A stretch of 10,529 bases of DNA from an uncultured Clostridia bacterium (GCA_934630975.1 CAKTXH010000088.1:1-10529), one strand, 5' to 3'. Shown: positions 1-5,904, counted from the stretch's first letter. Numbers and translations: made by a program. The notes: a model not told the origin generated them from the letters alone.

Positions 1-338
1 AACTCGGTCTTGAAGTCCATCGAGGTGTTGCCCAGCATGTCCTGAATGTACAGGGACTGGGTGCCGAGCATGAAGGTGTAGCCGTCGGCCGGCTGCTTGT
101 AGGTGTATTCCACGCCGTTGACGCCGGAACCGCCTTCCACGTTCACAACCTCAACCGGCACACCCAGAATTTCCTGGAGCAGCGAGGCCATCGGGCGCAG
201 GGTGGAGTCAGCGCCGCCGCCGACGCCCCACGGGCAGACCAGGTCAATCTTGCGCTCGAACTTGAATTCGGCGCTGGCGCAGGCCGCAAGGCCCAGCACC
301 ATCACGAGAGCGATAGCGAGACATACGAGCTTCTTCAT
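1..338 (-). CDS. TctC/Bug-family tricarboxylate transporter solute-binding protein (partial, C-terminus off window)
   Basis: Extracytoplasmic binding subunit of a tripartite tricarboxylate transporter; it captures a carboxylate-type ligand and delivers it to TctA/TctB membrane subunits, which would lie beyond the left edge. About 112 residues are visible. The start MKKLVCLAIALVMVLG is a signal peptide followed by L-A-A-C at residues 17-20, a lipobox, so a membrane-anchored lipoprotein is likely; an ASA site just after could alternatively be cut by signal peptidase I. The mature part has the Bug hallmarks: KIDLVCPWGVGGGADSTLRP, then VPVEVVNVEGGSGVNG and PADGYTF. The ATG has an AAGGAGGT ribosome-binding site 7 bases upstream (346-353). 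It is divergent from the LysR gene, the usual sign that the regulator controls it. The ligand cannot be told from the fragment. The family call is confident. Confidence 0.92.
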   Translation of the reverse strand, partial: MKKLVCLAIALVMVLGLAACASAEFKFERKIDLVCPWGVGGGADSTLRPMASLLQEILGVPVEVVNVEGGSGVNGVEYTYKQPADGYTFMLGTQSLYIQDMLGNTSMDFKTE

Positions 339-362
339 AGGTTTTACCTCCTTTTATTCCTA

Positions 363-383
363 AGCCGGTTTTTGTCTCCGGCT
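363..383 (-). promoter_or_regulatory. Small hairpin in the tctC 5' leader
   Basis: AGCCGG (363-368) pairs perfectly with CCGGCT (378-383) across a 9-base loop, 25 bases upstream of the tctC start on the transcribed strand. No U-tract terminator follows. It could stabilise the mRNA or be incidental; no known riboswitch was recognised. Confidence 0.3.
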
Positions 384-491
384 CAAGTTTCCTGAATCAA
401 GGCCCCTTAACAGCCTTTGCGAGGTGAAGCGCTCAACGAGACAATCCGTCCAAGGAAACATCCCGAAGTTCTTGCGCTTTTGATGGATTCA

Positions 492-520
492 TGATAATAT
501 AAAAAAGTCCATAATGCAAA
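492..520 (-). promoter_or_regulatory. Candidate promoter of the tctC transcription unit
   Basis: Read on the minus strand, TTTGCA (520-515) and TATCAT (497-492) are separated by 17 bases and match the sigma-A consensus 4/6 and 5/6. The start would be near 485, giving a leader of about 150 bases. The weak -35 is what one expects of a LysR-activated promoter. Support comes from the inverted repeat at 540-561, which would be centred about -65. Read by eye only. Confidence 0.5.
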
Positions 521-539
521 TACCGTTTTTTCTATGAAT

Positions 540-561
540 CCTATAATCTCGGCATTATAGG
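540..561. promoter_or_regulatory. Probable LysR-family operator (inverted repeat)
   Basis: CCTATAAT (540-547) and ATTATAGG (554-561) form a perfect 8-bp inverted repeat around a 6-base spacer and contain the T-N11-A core typical of LysR-type binding sites (for example T547 to A559). It lies between the divergent lysR and tctC genes, centred about 65 bases upstream of the candidate tctC start site, the standard place of the LysR recognition site. A further ATAATGC at 511-517, inverted relative to GCATTAT at 552-558, overlaps the -35 box and could be the activation subsite. Confidence 0.6.
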
Positions 562-624
562 CCTTGATTTTACTCACTTTTTGGCCGTCCTGCGTTCACA
601 CGCCGGTCAATTTCTTTGCAAGAA

Positions 625-638
625 TTAAGATATCTTAA
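625..638. repeat. 14-bp perfect palindrome just upstream of lysR
   Basis: TTAAGATATCTTAA is fully self-complementary and ends 19 bases before the TTG start of the regulator, just ahead of its ribosome-binding site. The position fits an operator for autorepression or for another repressor. Its sequence differs from the 540-561 repeat, so it may bind a different protein. Confidence 0.4.
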
Positions 639-645
639 CATTTGC

Positions 646-651
646 GGAGGG
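646..651 (+). promoter_or_regulatory. Ribosome-binding site that sets the lysR start
   Basis: GGAGGG lies 6 bases before TTG at 658-660. The longer open frame from TTG 616 would translate this site and add 14 residues (MQELRYLNICGGIF) that are not part of a LysR N-terminus. The downstream TTG is therefore preferred. Confidence 0.75.
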
Positions 652-657
652 ATCTTC

Positions 658-1587
658 TTGAATTCTAAACATATCAATTATGTGATGACCGTCCTGACCG
701 AAGGCTCCATCACCGCGGCGAGCAAAAAGCTCTTCGTCTCCCAGCCCGCCCTTTCGCAGACCATCAAGCTCATCGAGCAGGATCTCGGCGCGCCTATTTT
801 TGATCGTTCCACCGATCCCATTTCCCTGACCTACGCCGGTCAGCGCTATGTCGAAGCCGCGCAGGCCATGCTGGATATCGACCGCAACCTGCGCGCGGAA
901 ATCGCCGAAACCAAAAAAGAGGTGCATGGCCGCATGCGCGTGGGCATTTCCAGCCAGCGCGGCATCCAGCTCCTGCCCCTGATCATCCCGGAATTCATCA
1001 AGCGCTATCCCTTCGTCAAAATCGAACTGCTGGAATACGGAAGCGATACCCTCGAGCGCCTCACCGCCGAAGGCCAGTGCGATCTCGGCCTGATCACCAC
1101 GACCGCCAAACCAAACCGCCTCAATTATGTGCTCATCGAAAACGAGCAGGTTGTGCTGATGGCCGCGCGCTCCACCGAGCTGGCGCACCGCTTCGAGGAC
1201 GGCCAGCCCATCGACATCAAGGACGCCATGAACGAGAAATTCGTCTGCATGACCGAGGGCCACAGCGTCCGCACCATTCAGGATCGGCTTTTTGAGCGCT
1301 ACCACCTCAAGCCCAACGTCATTCTGGAAACCAATAACATGGAAGCGGGCAAACACGTCGCCGCGCGCGCCAACGCCGTCATGCTCATCCCCCATGTCTA
1401 CGTCGTCAACTCGATGGAGCTGAAATACCGCGTTCAGTGCCAGCCCATCAAAAATAACGACTATGAGCGCCATTTCTTCCTCTGTTACCGCAAGGGCATG
1501 TACCTGACCAAGTATATGGAAGATTTCGTCCGCATCGTCTGCGATAAGCTGAATGTGCCGTTCAATATGGCCGGACAGGAAGCGTAA
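658..1587 (+). CDS. LysR-type transcriptional regulator
   Basis: DNA-binding regulator, about 309 residues, the normal length for the family. The N-terminal winged helix-turn-helix covers residues 1-60, with the classic signature around SITAASKKLFVSQPALSQ and TIKLIEQDLG. A linker helix follows, and a periplasmic-binding-protein-like effector domain from about residue 90 (GRMRVGISSQRGIQLLP, CDLGLITT) to the end. TTG start with a good ribosome-binding site. It is divergent from the TctC gene and most likely controls that transporter in response to a small carboxylate or aromatic ligand; the partner is inferred from gene order. The inverted repeat at 540-561 is the likely operator and the palindrome at 625-638 may serve autoregulation. 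It converges on the beta-lactamase-like gene, with a shared terminator between them. The ligand is unknown. Confidence 0.93.
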   Translation: MNSKHINYVMTVLTEGSITAASKKLFVSQPALSQTIKLIEQDLGAPIFDRSTDPISLTYAGQRYVEAAQAMLDIDRNLRAEIAETKKEVHGRMRVGISSQRGIQLLPLIIPEFIKRYPFVKIELLEYGSDTLERLTAEGQCDLGLITTTAKPNRLNYVLIENEQVVLMAARSTELAHRFEDGQPIDIKDAMNEKFVCMTEGHSVRTIQDRLFERYHLKPNVILETNNMEAGKHVAARANAVMLIPHVYVVNSMELKYRVQCQPIKNNDYERHFFLCYRKGMYLTKYMEDFVRIVCDKLNVPFNMAGQEA

Positions 1588-1609
1588 ACCCTTCATTTTT
1601 CAATACACA

Positions 1610-1646
1610 AAAGAGGCTCTGCTCACGCAAAGCCCCTTTATTATAT
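1610..1646. terminator. Bidirectional intrinsic terminator between lysR and the serine hydrolase gene
   Basis: Imperfect hairpin: AAAG/CTTT, GGCT/AGCC and TGC/GCA stacked with two single mismatches and a TCAC loop (1610-1639). On plus it is followed by an A/T-rich ATTATAT run; on minus by TTTTGTGT. It lies directly after both convergent stop codons and probably ends both transcripts. Confidence 0.65.
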
Positions 1647-2411
1647 GCCTTCTTCCACAATCCGCTTCGCCGCATCCTGCATCAGCCGCTCAACCTTCGG
1701 CACATCCGCATGTTCGCTGACAAAGCAGCAGACAATCGGCTCGTTTCCATAGAGAATTCCCACGTCGTGGGTAATGCCGTCGTCCTCGCCGGTCTTATGC
1801 GCGACGGGCACGCCCATCGTATGCAGGAAGAACGGAAGCTTGCCGTTCAGGCGCTGATCTTTCAGAATATCGAGCATCTGCGCGCTGGCGCCTGCCGATA
1901 CAATTTCGCCCCGGTACAGCTTTTCCAGCAGCAGACCCATTTCTCCCGCCGTGATGCTGTTTTCAATGCCCTTTGCGCTGGCCTCGCTGTCAAAAAGCAG
2001 GCGGCGCAGCGTCGTTTTTTCGCAGCCGAGCGCCCGAAGCGTCCGATTCACGTTGTCCATGCCGACGCGCCGAATTAAAATGTTCGTCGCGGCGTTGTCG
2101 CTGACGATGATCATCAGCCGGGTCAAATCCAGCAGCGTCATTTCAATGCCGGTGTGCATGGCCTTGAGCGTGCCGCAGGAAGGCAGGCGCTCGTCATCCG
2201 CCAGCCTGTGCACCTCGTTTAAATCCAGCAGCCCGTCCCGCGCCTGCCGAAAGACCTCGATCATCACCGGGATTTTGATGACGCTCGCCGCCACAACGGG
2301 GTGATCCGCCGCATACTCGCGCGTCTCGCCCGTGACCAGATTGCGAAGGTATACGCCCACATCGCCGCTCATCTGTTCCAGCGCGGGGAGGAGCTGATCC
2401 CACGCGCCCAT
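1641..2411 (-). CDS. Class A beta-lactamase-like serine hydrolase (no signal peptide, no canonical omega-loop Glu)
   Basis: 256 residues with the penicillin-recognising serine hydrolase fold: nucleophile motif S43-V-I-K46 (AASVIKIPVM), S104-D-N106 (VSDNAATN) and K206-T-G208 (AHKTGEDDG). The spacing is right for class A enzymes. The region that should carry the deacylating Glu166 (R-x-E-x-x-L-N) instead reads TLRRLLFDSEASAKGIENSI, with no clear equivalent Glu, so strong beta-lactamase activity is doubtful. There is no signal peptide or membrane anchor at the N-terminus (MGAWDQLLPALEQ), so it is probably cytoplasmic. The ATG overlaps the stop of the glucokinase gene by one base (TGATG), implying translational coupling. 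It may be an esterase, peptidase or amidase; the real substrate is unknown. The fold is confident, the reaction is not. Confidence 0.85.
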   Translation of the reverse strand: MGAWDQLLPALEQMSGDVGVYLRNLVTGETREYAADHPVVAASVIKIPVMIEVFRQARDGLLDLNEVHRLADDERLPSCGTLKAMHTGIEMTLLDLTRLMIIVSDNAATNILIRRVGMDNVNRTLRALGCEKTTLRRLLFDSEASAKGIENSITAGEMGLLLEKLYRGEIVSAGASAQMLDILKDQRLNGKLPFFLHTMGVPVAHKTGEDDGITHDVGILYGNEPIVCCFVSEHADVPKVERLMQDAAKRIVEEGI

Positions 2412-3358
2412 CAGTCGCGCCCCAGCAGCGCCGCGCCGATGATTCCGGCGTCCGCGCCAAGCCTCGCGAGCTGGATGCTCGGATAAGGCAGGGTTTTGAA
2501 GAACACCAGCGGCTTCACCGCCTCGCGCACCGCGTCCAGCAGGTATTCGCCCGCCATCGACACACCGCCGCCCAGCACGATCACCTCCGGGTCGAGCACA
2601 TTGAACAGGCTCACAATGCCGTGCGCCAGACCTTTGACATACTCGTCAAACACCCGCTTGGCCGTCTCGTCGCCCTCTTTGGCACAGTCGATGACGATTT
2701 TCGCGTTGATCTTCTCCGCGTCGCCGCCGCAGCGCGTGAGAATCGCGCTCTCCGGGTGCTTTTCCACCGCGCGCCTGGCCTCGCGGATGATGGCCGTCGC
2801 GGAAGCATAGCGCTCAAAGCAGCCCTTGTTGCCGCAGGTGCAGGGTTCGCCGTCCATCTTGATGATCATGTGGCCGATTTCCGAACCGATGCCGTGCGCG
2901 CCGGAATACGGCTTACCACCTATCACGATGCCGCCGCCGACGCCCGTGCCCAGCGTGATGAACACGCTCGACGCCGTGCCTCTGCTCACGCCCGCAATGG
3001 ATTCGGCGTAGCCCGCCACCGTCGCGTCGTTATCGACGATGACCTTGTTGGGCAGATACTTGTGCATCTCCGCCACAAACGGCACTTCATGCCAGCCGAG
3101 ATTCGTGCAGAACGGGATGATCCCCGTCTTGGGATCGCAAATGCCCGGCACGCCCACGCCGATGGCCGCGATTTCCGTCATCGCGGCGTTCGCCTTTTTC
3201 GCCACGCTTTCGCACAGCGCCGCAATATCGCGGATGATCTCCTGATAGGGGCGCTCTTTCAGGGTCGGCGTCGAGCCTTTGGAAAGGATCTCGCCGTTTT
3301 CATTCACAACGCCCGCCTTAATGCCCGTTCCGCCCAAATCCACACCGATATACAGCAT
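2411..3358 (-). CDS. glcK: ROK-family glucokinase
   Basis: Cytoplasmic ATP-dependent sugar kinase, most likely glucose to glucose-6-phosphate. The 315 residues match bacterial ROK glucokinases. Visible motifs: phosphate-binding DLGGTGIKAG (residues 7-16), VDNDATVAG with catalytic Asp111, ATP-site LGTGVGGG (136-143), the sugar/zinc signature E160-I-G-H163, and zinc ligands in C173-T-C175-G-N-K-G-C180-F-E182. E-x-G-H plus this cysteine cluster is typical of glucose-specific kinases rather than ROK repressors, and there is no N-terminal helix-turn-helix. GAGGAGGA lies about 7 bases before the ATG. It follows hprK by 71 bases and is translationally coupled to the serine hydrolase. A different hexose, such as N-acetylmannosamine, cannot be excluded. 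Confidence 0.92.
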   Translation of the reverse strand: MLYIGVDLGGTGIKAGVVNENGEILSKGSTPTLKERPYQEIIRDIAALCESVAKKANAAMTEIAAIGVGVPGICDPKTGIIPFCTNLGWHEVPFVAEMHKYLPNKVIVDNDATVAGYAESIAGVSRGTASSVFITLGTGVGGGIVIGGKPYSGAHGIGSEIGHMIIKMDGEPCTCGNKGCFERYASATAIIREARRAVEKHPESAILTRCGGDAEKINAKIVIDCAKEGDETAKRVFDEYVKGLAHGIVSLFNVLDPEVIVLGGGVSMAGEYLLDAVREAVKPLVFFKTLPYPSIQLARLGADAGIIGAALLGRD

Positions 3359-3429
3359 AACGTGTCCTCCTCTGTTTTATCCCTTCGCCGCCCGCAGCCG
3401 CTTTCCGCGCCGGGACGCGTCCGAAAGGG

Positions 3430-4353
3430 TTATTCCTGATGGCTGTAATGCTTTTGCAGCCGACGATCCAGCTCGGCCACCGCGTCGTAACCTTCCGCTT
3501 TGAGCCGCCAGTTGCGCGCCGCAATTTCCACAATCGTCGCCAGACTCCGGCCGGGGCGCACGGGCAGCTCGATGAGCGGCAGCTCTACGCCCAGAATATC
3601 CATCGTCTTTTCCTTGTTGCCCAGGCGGTCGTAATCCTTGCCCTCGCGCCAAAGCTCCAGGTGGATCACCAGATCAATGCGCATGCGCCGCACAATCGCG
3701 CCGATGCCGAAAATCTCCTTGATATCCACAATGCCGATGCCGCGCAGCTCCATGAAGTCGCGCACCATCTCCGGCGATTCGCCGAACAGCGCGCGCCCCA
3801 CGCGGGAGATATCCACCACGTCGTCGGCGACGAGCTGATGGCCGTGCTTGATCAGCTCCAGCGCACATTCGCTCTTGCCCACGCCGCTTTCGCCCGTGAT
3901 CATCAGCCCCACGCCGAATACATCCAGCAGCACGCCGTGGCAGGTCTGCCTCGGCGCGAGCGCTTCGCTCATAAACGCGATGGCCTTCGCCGAAAAGATG
4001 CTCGTCTCTTCGTCCGAGCCATACACGGGCACGCCGTTTTTCTGCGCCTGCGCGAGCAGTTCCGGCGGGCACTGCATGCTTCTGGCGATAATGATGCAGG
4101 GGATGTCATACGAAAAATAGCGCTCAAGCCGTTCGCTCAGCACGGCCTCCGGCAGGCTGTCCAGATACGCCATTTCCGTTTTGCCGATGATCTGCGGCCT
4201 TTCGTAGGCGAATACGTCAAAATACCCCGCGAATTGCAGACCCGGCCTGCACAGATCGGCCATTGCGATGCAGGGCTGCTTTTCCTTTTCCGCGTGGCTG
4301 ATGGTTCTCAGCTCCATCGCGCTGGCCAGTTTTTCGGGCGATATGCTCATCAT
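3430..4353 (-). CDS. hprK: HPr kinase/phosphorylase
   Basis: Bifunctional enzyme that phosphorylates HPr of the phosphotransferase system on Ser46 with ATP or PPi, and dephosphorylates it with phosphate, producing PPi; master switch of CcpA-type carbon catabolite control. The 307 residues are normal. The N-terminal domain (about 1-130) is followed by the kinase domain with His139 (CHGVLLDVFG), Walker A GESGVGKS (154-161), Asp177-Asp178 and the family signature LRGIGIVDIKEIFGIG (203-218), then YDRLG and the C-terminal RPGRSLATIVEIAARN. Two adjacent ATG codons (MM) lie 6 and 9 bases after AGGAGG; either may be used. It precedes the glucokinase gene, fitting a carbohydrate-control operon. A good -10 box sits at 4381-4386. 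ptsH is not in the window. Confidence 0.96.
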   Translation of the reverse strand: MMSISPEKLASAMELRTISHAEKEKQPCIAMADLCRPGLQFAGYFDVFAYERPQIIGKTEMAYLDSLPEAVLSERLERYFSYDIPCIIIARSMQCPPELLAQAQKNGVPVYGSDEETSIFSAKAIAFMSEALAPRQTCHGVLLDVFGVGLMITGESGVGKSECALELIKHGHQLVADDVVDISRVGRALFGESPEMVRDFMELRGIGIVDIKEIFGIGAIVRRMRIDLVIHLELWREGKDYDRLGNKEKTMDILGVELPLIELPVRPGRSLATIVEIAARNWRLKAEGYDAVAELDRRLQKHYSHQE

Positions 4354-4380
4354 CCGTTTCCTCCTGTCCGTCTTATATCC

Positions 4381-4409
4381 ATTATACCCTATCAGGCGCG
4401 GAAAGACCA
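4381..4409 (-). promoter_or_regulatory. Candidate hprK promoter
   Basis: A perfect TATAAT (4386-4381 on minus) with a weak -35 (TGGTCT, 4409-4404) at 17 bases. A start near 4374 would give a leader of about 20 bases ahead of hprK. It lies in the 58-base gap after the antiporter gene, so hprK may use both this promoter and read-through from upstream. Confidence 0.5.
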
Positions 4410-4411
4410 GC

Positions 4412-5581
4412 TTATTTTTGCAGCAGCCGCTCGCTTGTCGCGTCCATGCCGATAGCGCCCAGCGGCGCGGTGATCAGAATCGCCAGCACTGCGACGGAGA
4501 GCACCAGATTGCCGCAGGGCAGCCCCATCGCCAGCGGCGTCGCGCCGATGGCCGCCTGCACCGTCGCCTTGGGCAGATACGCAATCACGCAGAACAGGCG
4601 TTCTTTTTTCGTCAGTTTCGTGCCCGCGACGCAGAGCGCCACGCCGATGGAGCGGATGACCAGCGCCAGCAGAATCAGCAGCACCGCGCCCGCCCCGGCC
4701 GCCAGCGTATAACGGATATCGACCGCCGCGCCGACAAGCACGAAAAGCATGACCTCCGCCGCCTGCCACAGCTTGCCGATGCCTGCGGAAATCGCCCGCA
4801 CATCGCCGCATCGGCGAAGCATAACCGCCATGCCCATCACGCCCAGCAGGCCGGAAAGCGCAACTTTGCCGTCGAGCCAGCCTTCCAGCGCGATCAGCAG
4901 GCACCCTGCCGCCAGCGTCAGGATGATGCGCATGGTTTCCGCCGCCTTCGCGCGCTCAAACAGCCGGTGGAGCAGCCAGCCGCAGACCGCGCCGCTGAGC
5001 GCGCCGAGCACGATGGAAACCGGCACGGCGGCGAAATCCGCCAGATGCGCACCGCCGCCCTGCGCCATGCGCGTGAAGGTGGAAAACAGCACGATCACAT
5101 ACACGTCGTCGCACGACGCGCCCGCCATGATCATCTGCGGCACGCCCTGTTTGGTGCCGCGCCCTTCTTCCATCAGCCTGACCATACGCGGCACGACGAC
5201 CGCCGGGGAGACCGCGCCGAGCACCGCGCCCATGACGGCGGCCTCCACGCGCGTAACGCCCAAAATCATCGGCGCGAAGAGCACAACCGCCAGCACCTCA
5301 AACGTCGCAGGCACAAACGCCATCATCACCGCCGGGCGGCCGACGCGTTTCAGATCGCCCAAGTCGAGCGACAGCCCCGCGCGCAGCAGAATCAGCATCA
5401 GCGCCAGCTTGCGCAGGTCGCCGGAGATGGAAAGAATCGTCGGGTCGAGCAGCCCGAGCGCATACGGCCCGATGAGGATGCCGACCAGCAGCATGCCGAT
5501 GATGCGCGGCAGCTTCATTTTTTCGAAGACCGCCGCGCCCAGCAGGCCGAAGAGGAACACAAACGCCAACGATGCAAACAT
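4412..5581 (-). CDS. NHA/SLC9B-type cation:proton antiporter (CPA superfamily), candidate fluoride exporter
   Basis: Polytopic membrane transporter of 389 residues, about 12 hydrophobic segments. The motifs resemble the NHA2/SLC9B branch of CPA antiporters: RAGLSLDLGDL (68-78), LGAVSPAVVVPRM (121-133), KQGVPQMIMAGASCDDVYVI with the ion/proton-binding pair Asp158-Asp159, and YLPKATVQAAIGA (335-347). The family normally exchanges Na+ or Li+ for H+. Here the leader carries a fluoride riboswitch, and Na+/H+-antiporter-like genes are among the known fluoride-riboswitch targets, so this homologue may export fluoride or relieve its toxicity; that role is inference. The start is ATG 5579-5581, preceded by AAGGAGG at 5 bases; an in-frame TTG at 5602 would translate that site and is rejected. 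hprK follows after 58 bases without a clear terminator. Confidence 0.9.
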   Translation of the reverse strand: MFASLAFVFLFGLLGAAVFEKMKLPRIIGMLLVGILIGPYALGLLDPTILSISGDLRKLALMLILLRAGLSLDLGDLKRVGRPAVMMAFVPATFEVLAVVLFAPMILGVTRVEAAVMGAVLGAVSPAVVVPRMVRLMEEGRGTKQGVPQMIMAGASCDDVYVIVLFSTFTRMAQGGGAHLADFAAVPVSIVLGALSGAVCGWLLHRLFERAKAAETMRIILTLAAGCLLIALEGWLDGKVALSGLLGVMGMAVMLRRCGDVRAISAGIGKLWQAAEVMLFVLVGAAVDIRYTLAAGAGAVLLILLALVIRSIGVALCVAGTKLTKKERLFCVIAYLPKATVQAAIGATPLAMGLPCGNLVLSVAVLAILITAPLGAIGMDATSERLLQK

Positions 5582-5586
5582 AAAAG

Positions 5587-5593
5587 CCTCCTT
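5587..5593 (-). promoter_or_regulatory. Ribosome-binding site that sets the antiporter start
   Basis: AAGGAGG lies 5 bases before ATG 5581. It rules out the upstream in-frame TTG at 5602, which would add only MNNKEAF and read through this site. Confidence 0.85.
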
Positions 5594-5619
5594 GTTATTC
5601 AATCAGTTTGTGCCGATTC

Positions 5620-5767
5620 ATTCCTTCAGTCAGCTCCGCTGACAGACCTTCGGCATTCCGCTTGTCTGCCTCCCTCTTTGAGGGACATCTCATCTGTTGC
5701 CGTCAGTGACGGAAACAGACAGATGTGATGCCAAAGGTTGGCACGACGAAGTCGTGACGGAAGGAGT
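5620..5767. mobile_element. MITE-like inverted-repeat element in the antiporter leader
   Basis: About 148 bases bounded by imperfect inverted repeats: ATTCCTTCAGTCAG (5620-5633) matches the reverse complement of GTGACGGAAGGAGT (5754-5767) at 11 of 14 positions. It is packed with hairpins: TCAGC/GCTGA, CCCTC/GAGGG, a large palindrome at 5686-5730, GCCAA/TTGGC and CACGAC/GTCGTG. No open frame is credible. From memory, the edge modules (CCCTCTTTGAGGG and GTCGTGACGGAAGGAGT-like ends) resemble dispersed non-coding repeats of gut Clostridia; that is recall, not a search. It lies exactly between the riboswitch terminator and the antiporter ribosome-binding site. No target-site duplication is obvious. 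Confidence 0.6.
5686..5730. repeat. Large palindrome inside the MITE-like element
   Basis: CATCTCATCTGT (5686-5697) pairs with ACAGATGTGATG (5719-5730) with one T-T mismatch, enclosing CCGTCA-G-TGACGG (5700-5712), itself a hairpin. As RNA it would form a long two-stage stem; as DNA it could extrude a cruciform. Confidence 0.7.
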
Positions 5768-5820
5768 AAAAAAAGCTGACGACTCCGCAACAAATCAGCG
5801 TTGCAGAAGTCATCAGCTTT
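5768..5820 (-). terminator. Intrinsic terminator (expression platform of the fluoride riboswitch)
   Basis: On minus, AAAGCTGA (5820-5813), GACT (5811-5808) and GTTGC-type bases (5804-5800) form a long stem with TCAGCTTT, AGTC and GCAAC further downstream, followed by an uninterrupted run of seven T residues (5774-5768). The 5' side of the stem is the aptamer strand GCTGATGACTTC, so terminator and folded aptamer are mutually exclusive: ligand binding should prevent termination. Confidence 0.88.
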
Positions 5821-5865
5821 CAAAAGCGGTTCAATGTTTTCACATTCGGGAGAACTTCATTCCCG
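5803..5865 (-). ncRNA. Fluoride riboswitch (crcB motif) aptamer
   Basis: Senses intracellular fluoride (with Mg2+) and turns genes on. The RNA reads 5'-CGGGA (5865-5861), loop AUGAAGUUC (5860-5852), UCCCG (5851-5847): the P1 hairpin, matching the GGNGAUGRNGUUCNCC pattern except that G before AUG is A. After an extra small hairpin (AAUGU-GAAA-ACAUU, 5846-5833) come AACCGC, a short GCUU/AAGC stem, and GCUGAUGACUUCUGC (5817-5803), the other conserved block. The loop GAAGU (5858-5854) is complementary to ACUUC (5810-5806), giving the defining pseudoknot; family members I remember have GGAGU/ACUCC, so both sides have changed together. A promoter lies just upstream and a terminator just downstream, sharing the 3' strand. 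The controlled gene is the CPA antiporter. Confidence 0.9.
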
Positions 5866-5874
5866 TATGCAGAT

Positions 5875-5903
5875 ACTATACACCCTTTGGGGCGGTTTGT
5901 AAA
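5875..5903 (-). promoter_or_regulatory. Promoter of the riboswitch-antiporter transcript
   Basis: TTTACA (5903-5898) and TATAGT (5880-5875) on minus, exactly 17 bases apart, each 5/6 to the sigma-A consensus. The expected start is near 5868, three bases before the P1 stem. The -35 box begins one base after the stop codon of the HD-domain gene. Confidence 0.8.
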
Positions 5904-5904
5904 G

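Noticed and set aside
625..1596. Minus-strand open frame covering the whole lysR gene
   Set aside because: It is a shadow of the plus-strand LysR gene, which has unmistakable helix-turn-helix motifs; the antisense product has no recognisable features.
3359..3429. Possible terminator in the hprK-glucokinase gap
   Set aside because: GACGCGTC and CTTTC/GAAAG give only short, poorly stacked pairings with no following T-run, so a terminator is not supported.
4268..5728. Long plus-strand open frame antisense to the antiporter gene
   Set aside because: Its product is a low-complexity His/Arg/Gln run, and it crosses the hprK start, a promoter and the hairpin-rich repeat. The minus strand encodes a clear membrane transporter.
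5768..5820. Stem-loop first read as a simple terminator of the HD-domain gene
   Set aside because: A promoter lies between the HD stop and this hairpin, and the 5' side of the stem is the conserved 3' strand of a fluoride aptamer, so it is better explained as the riboswitch expression platform.
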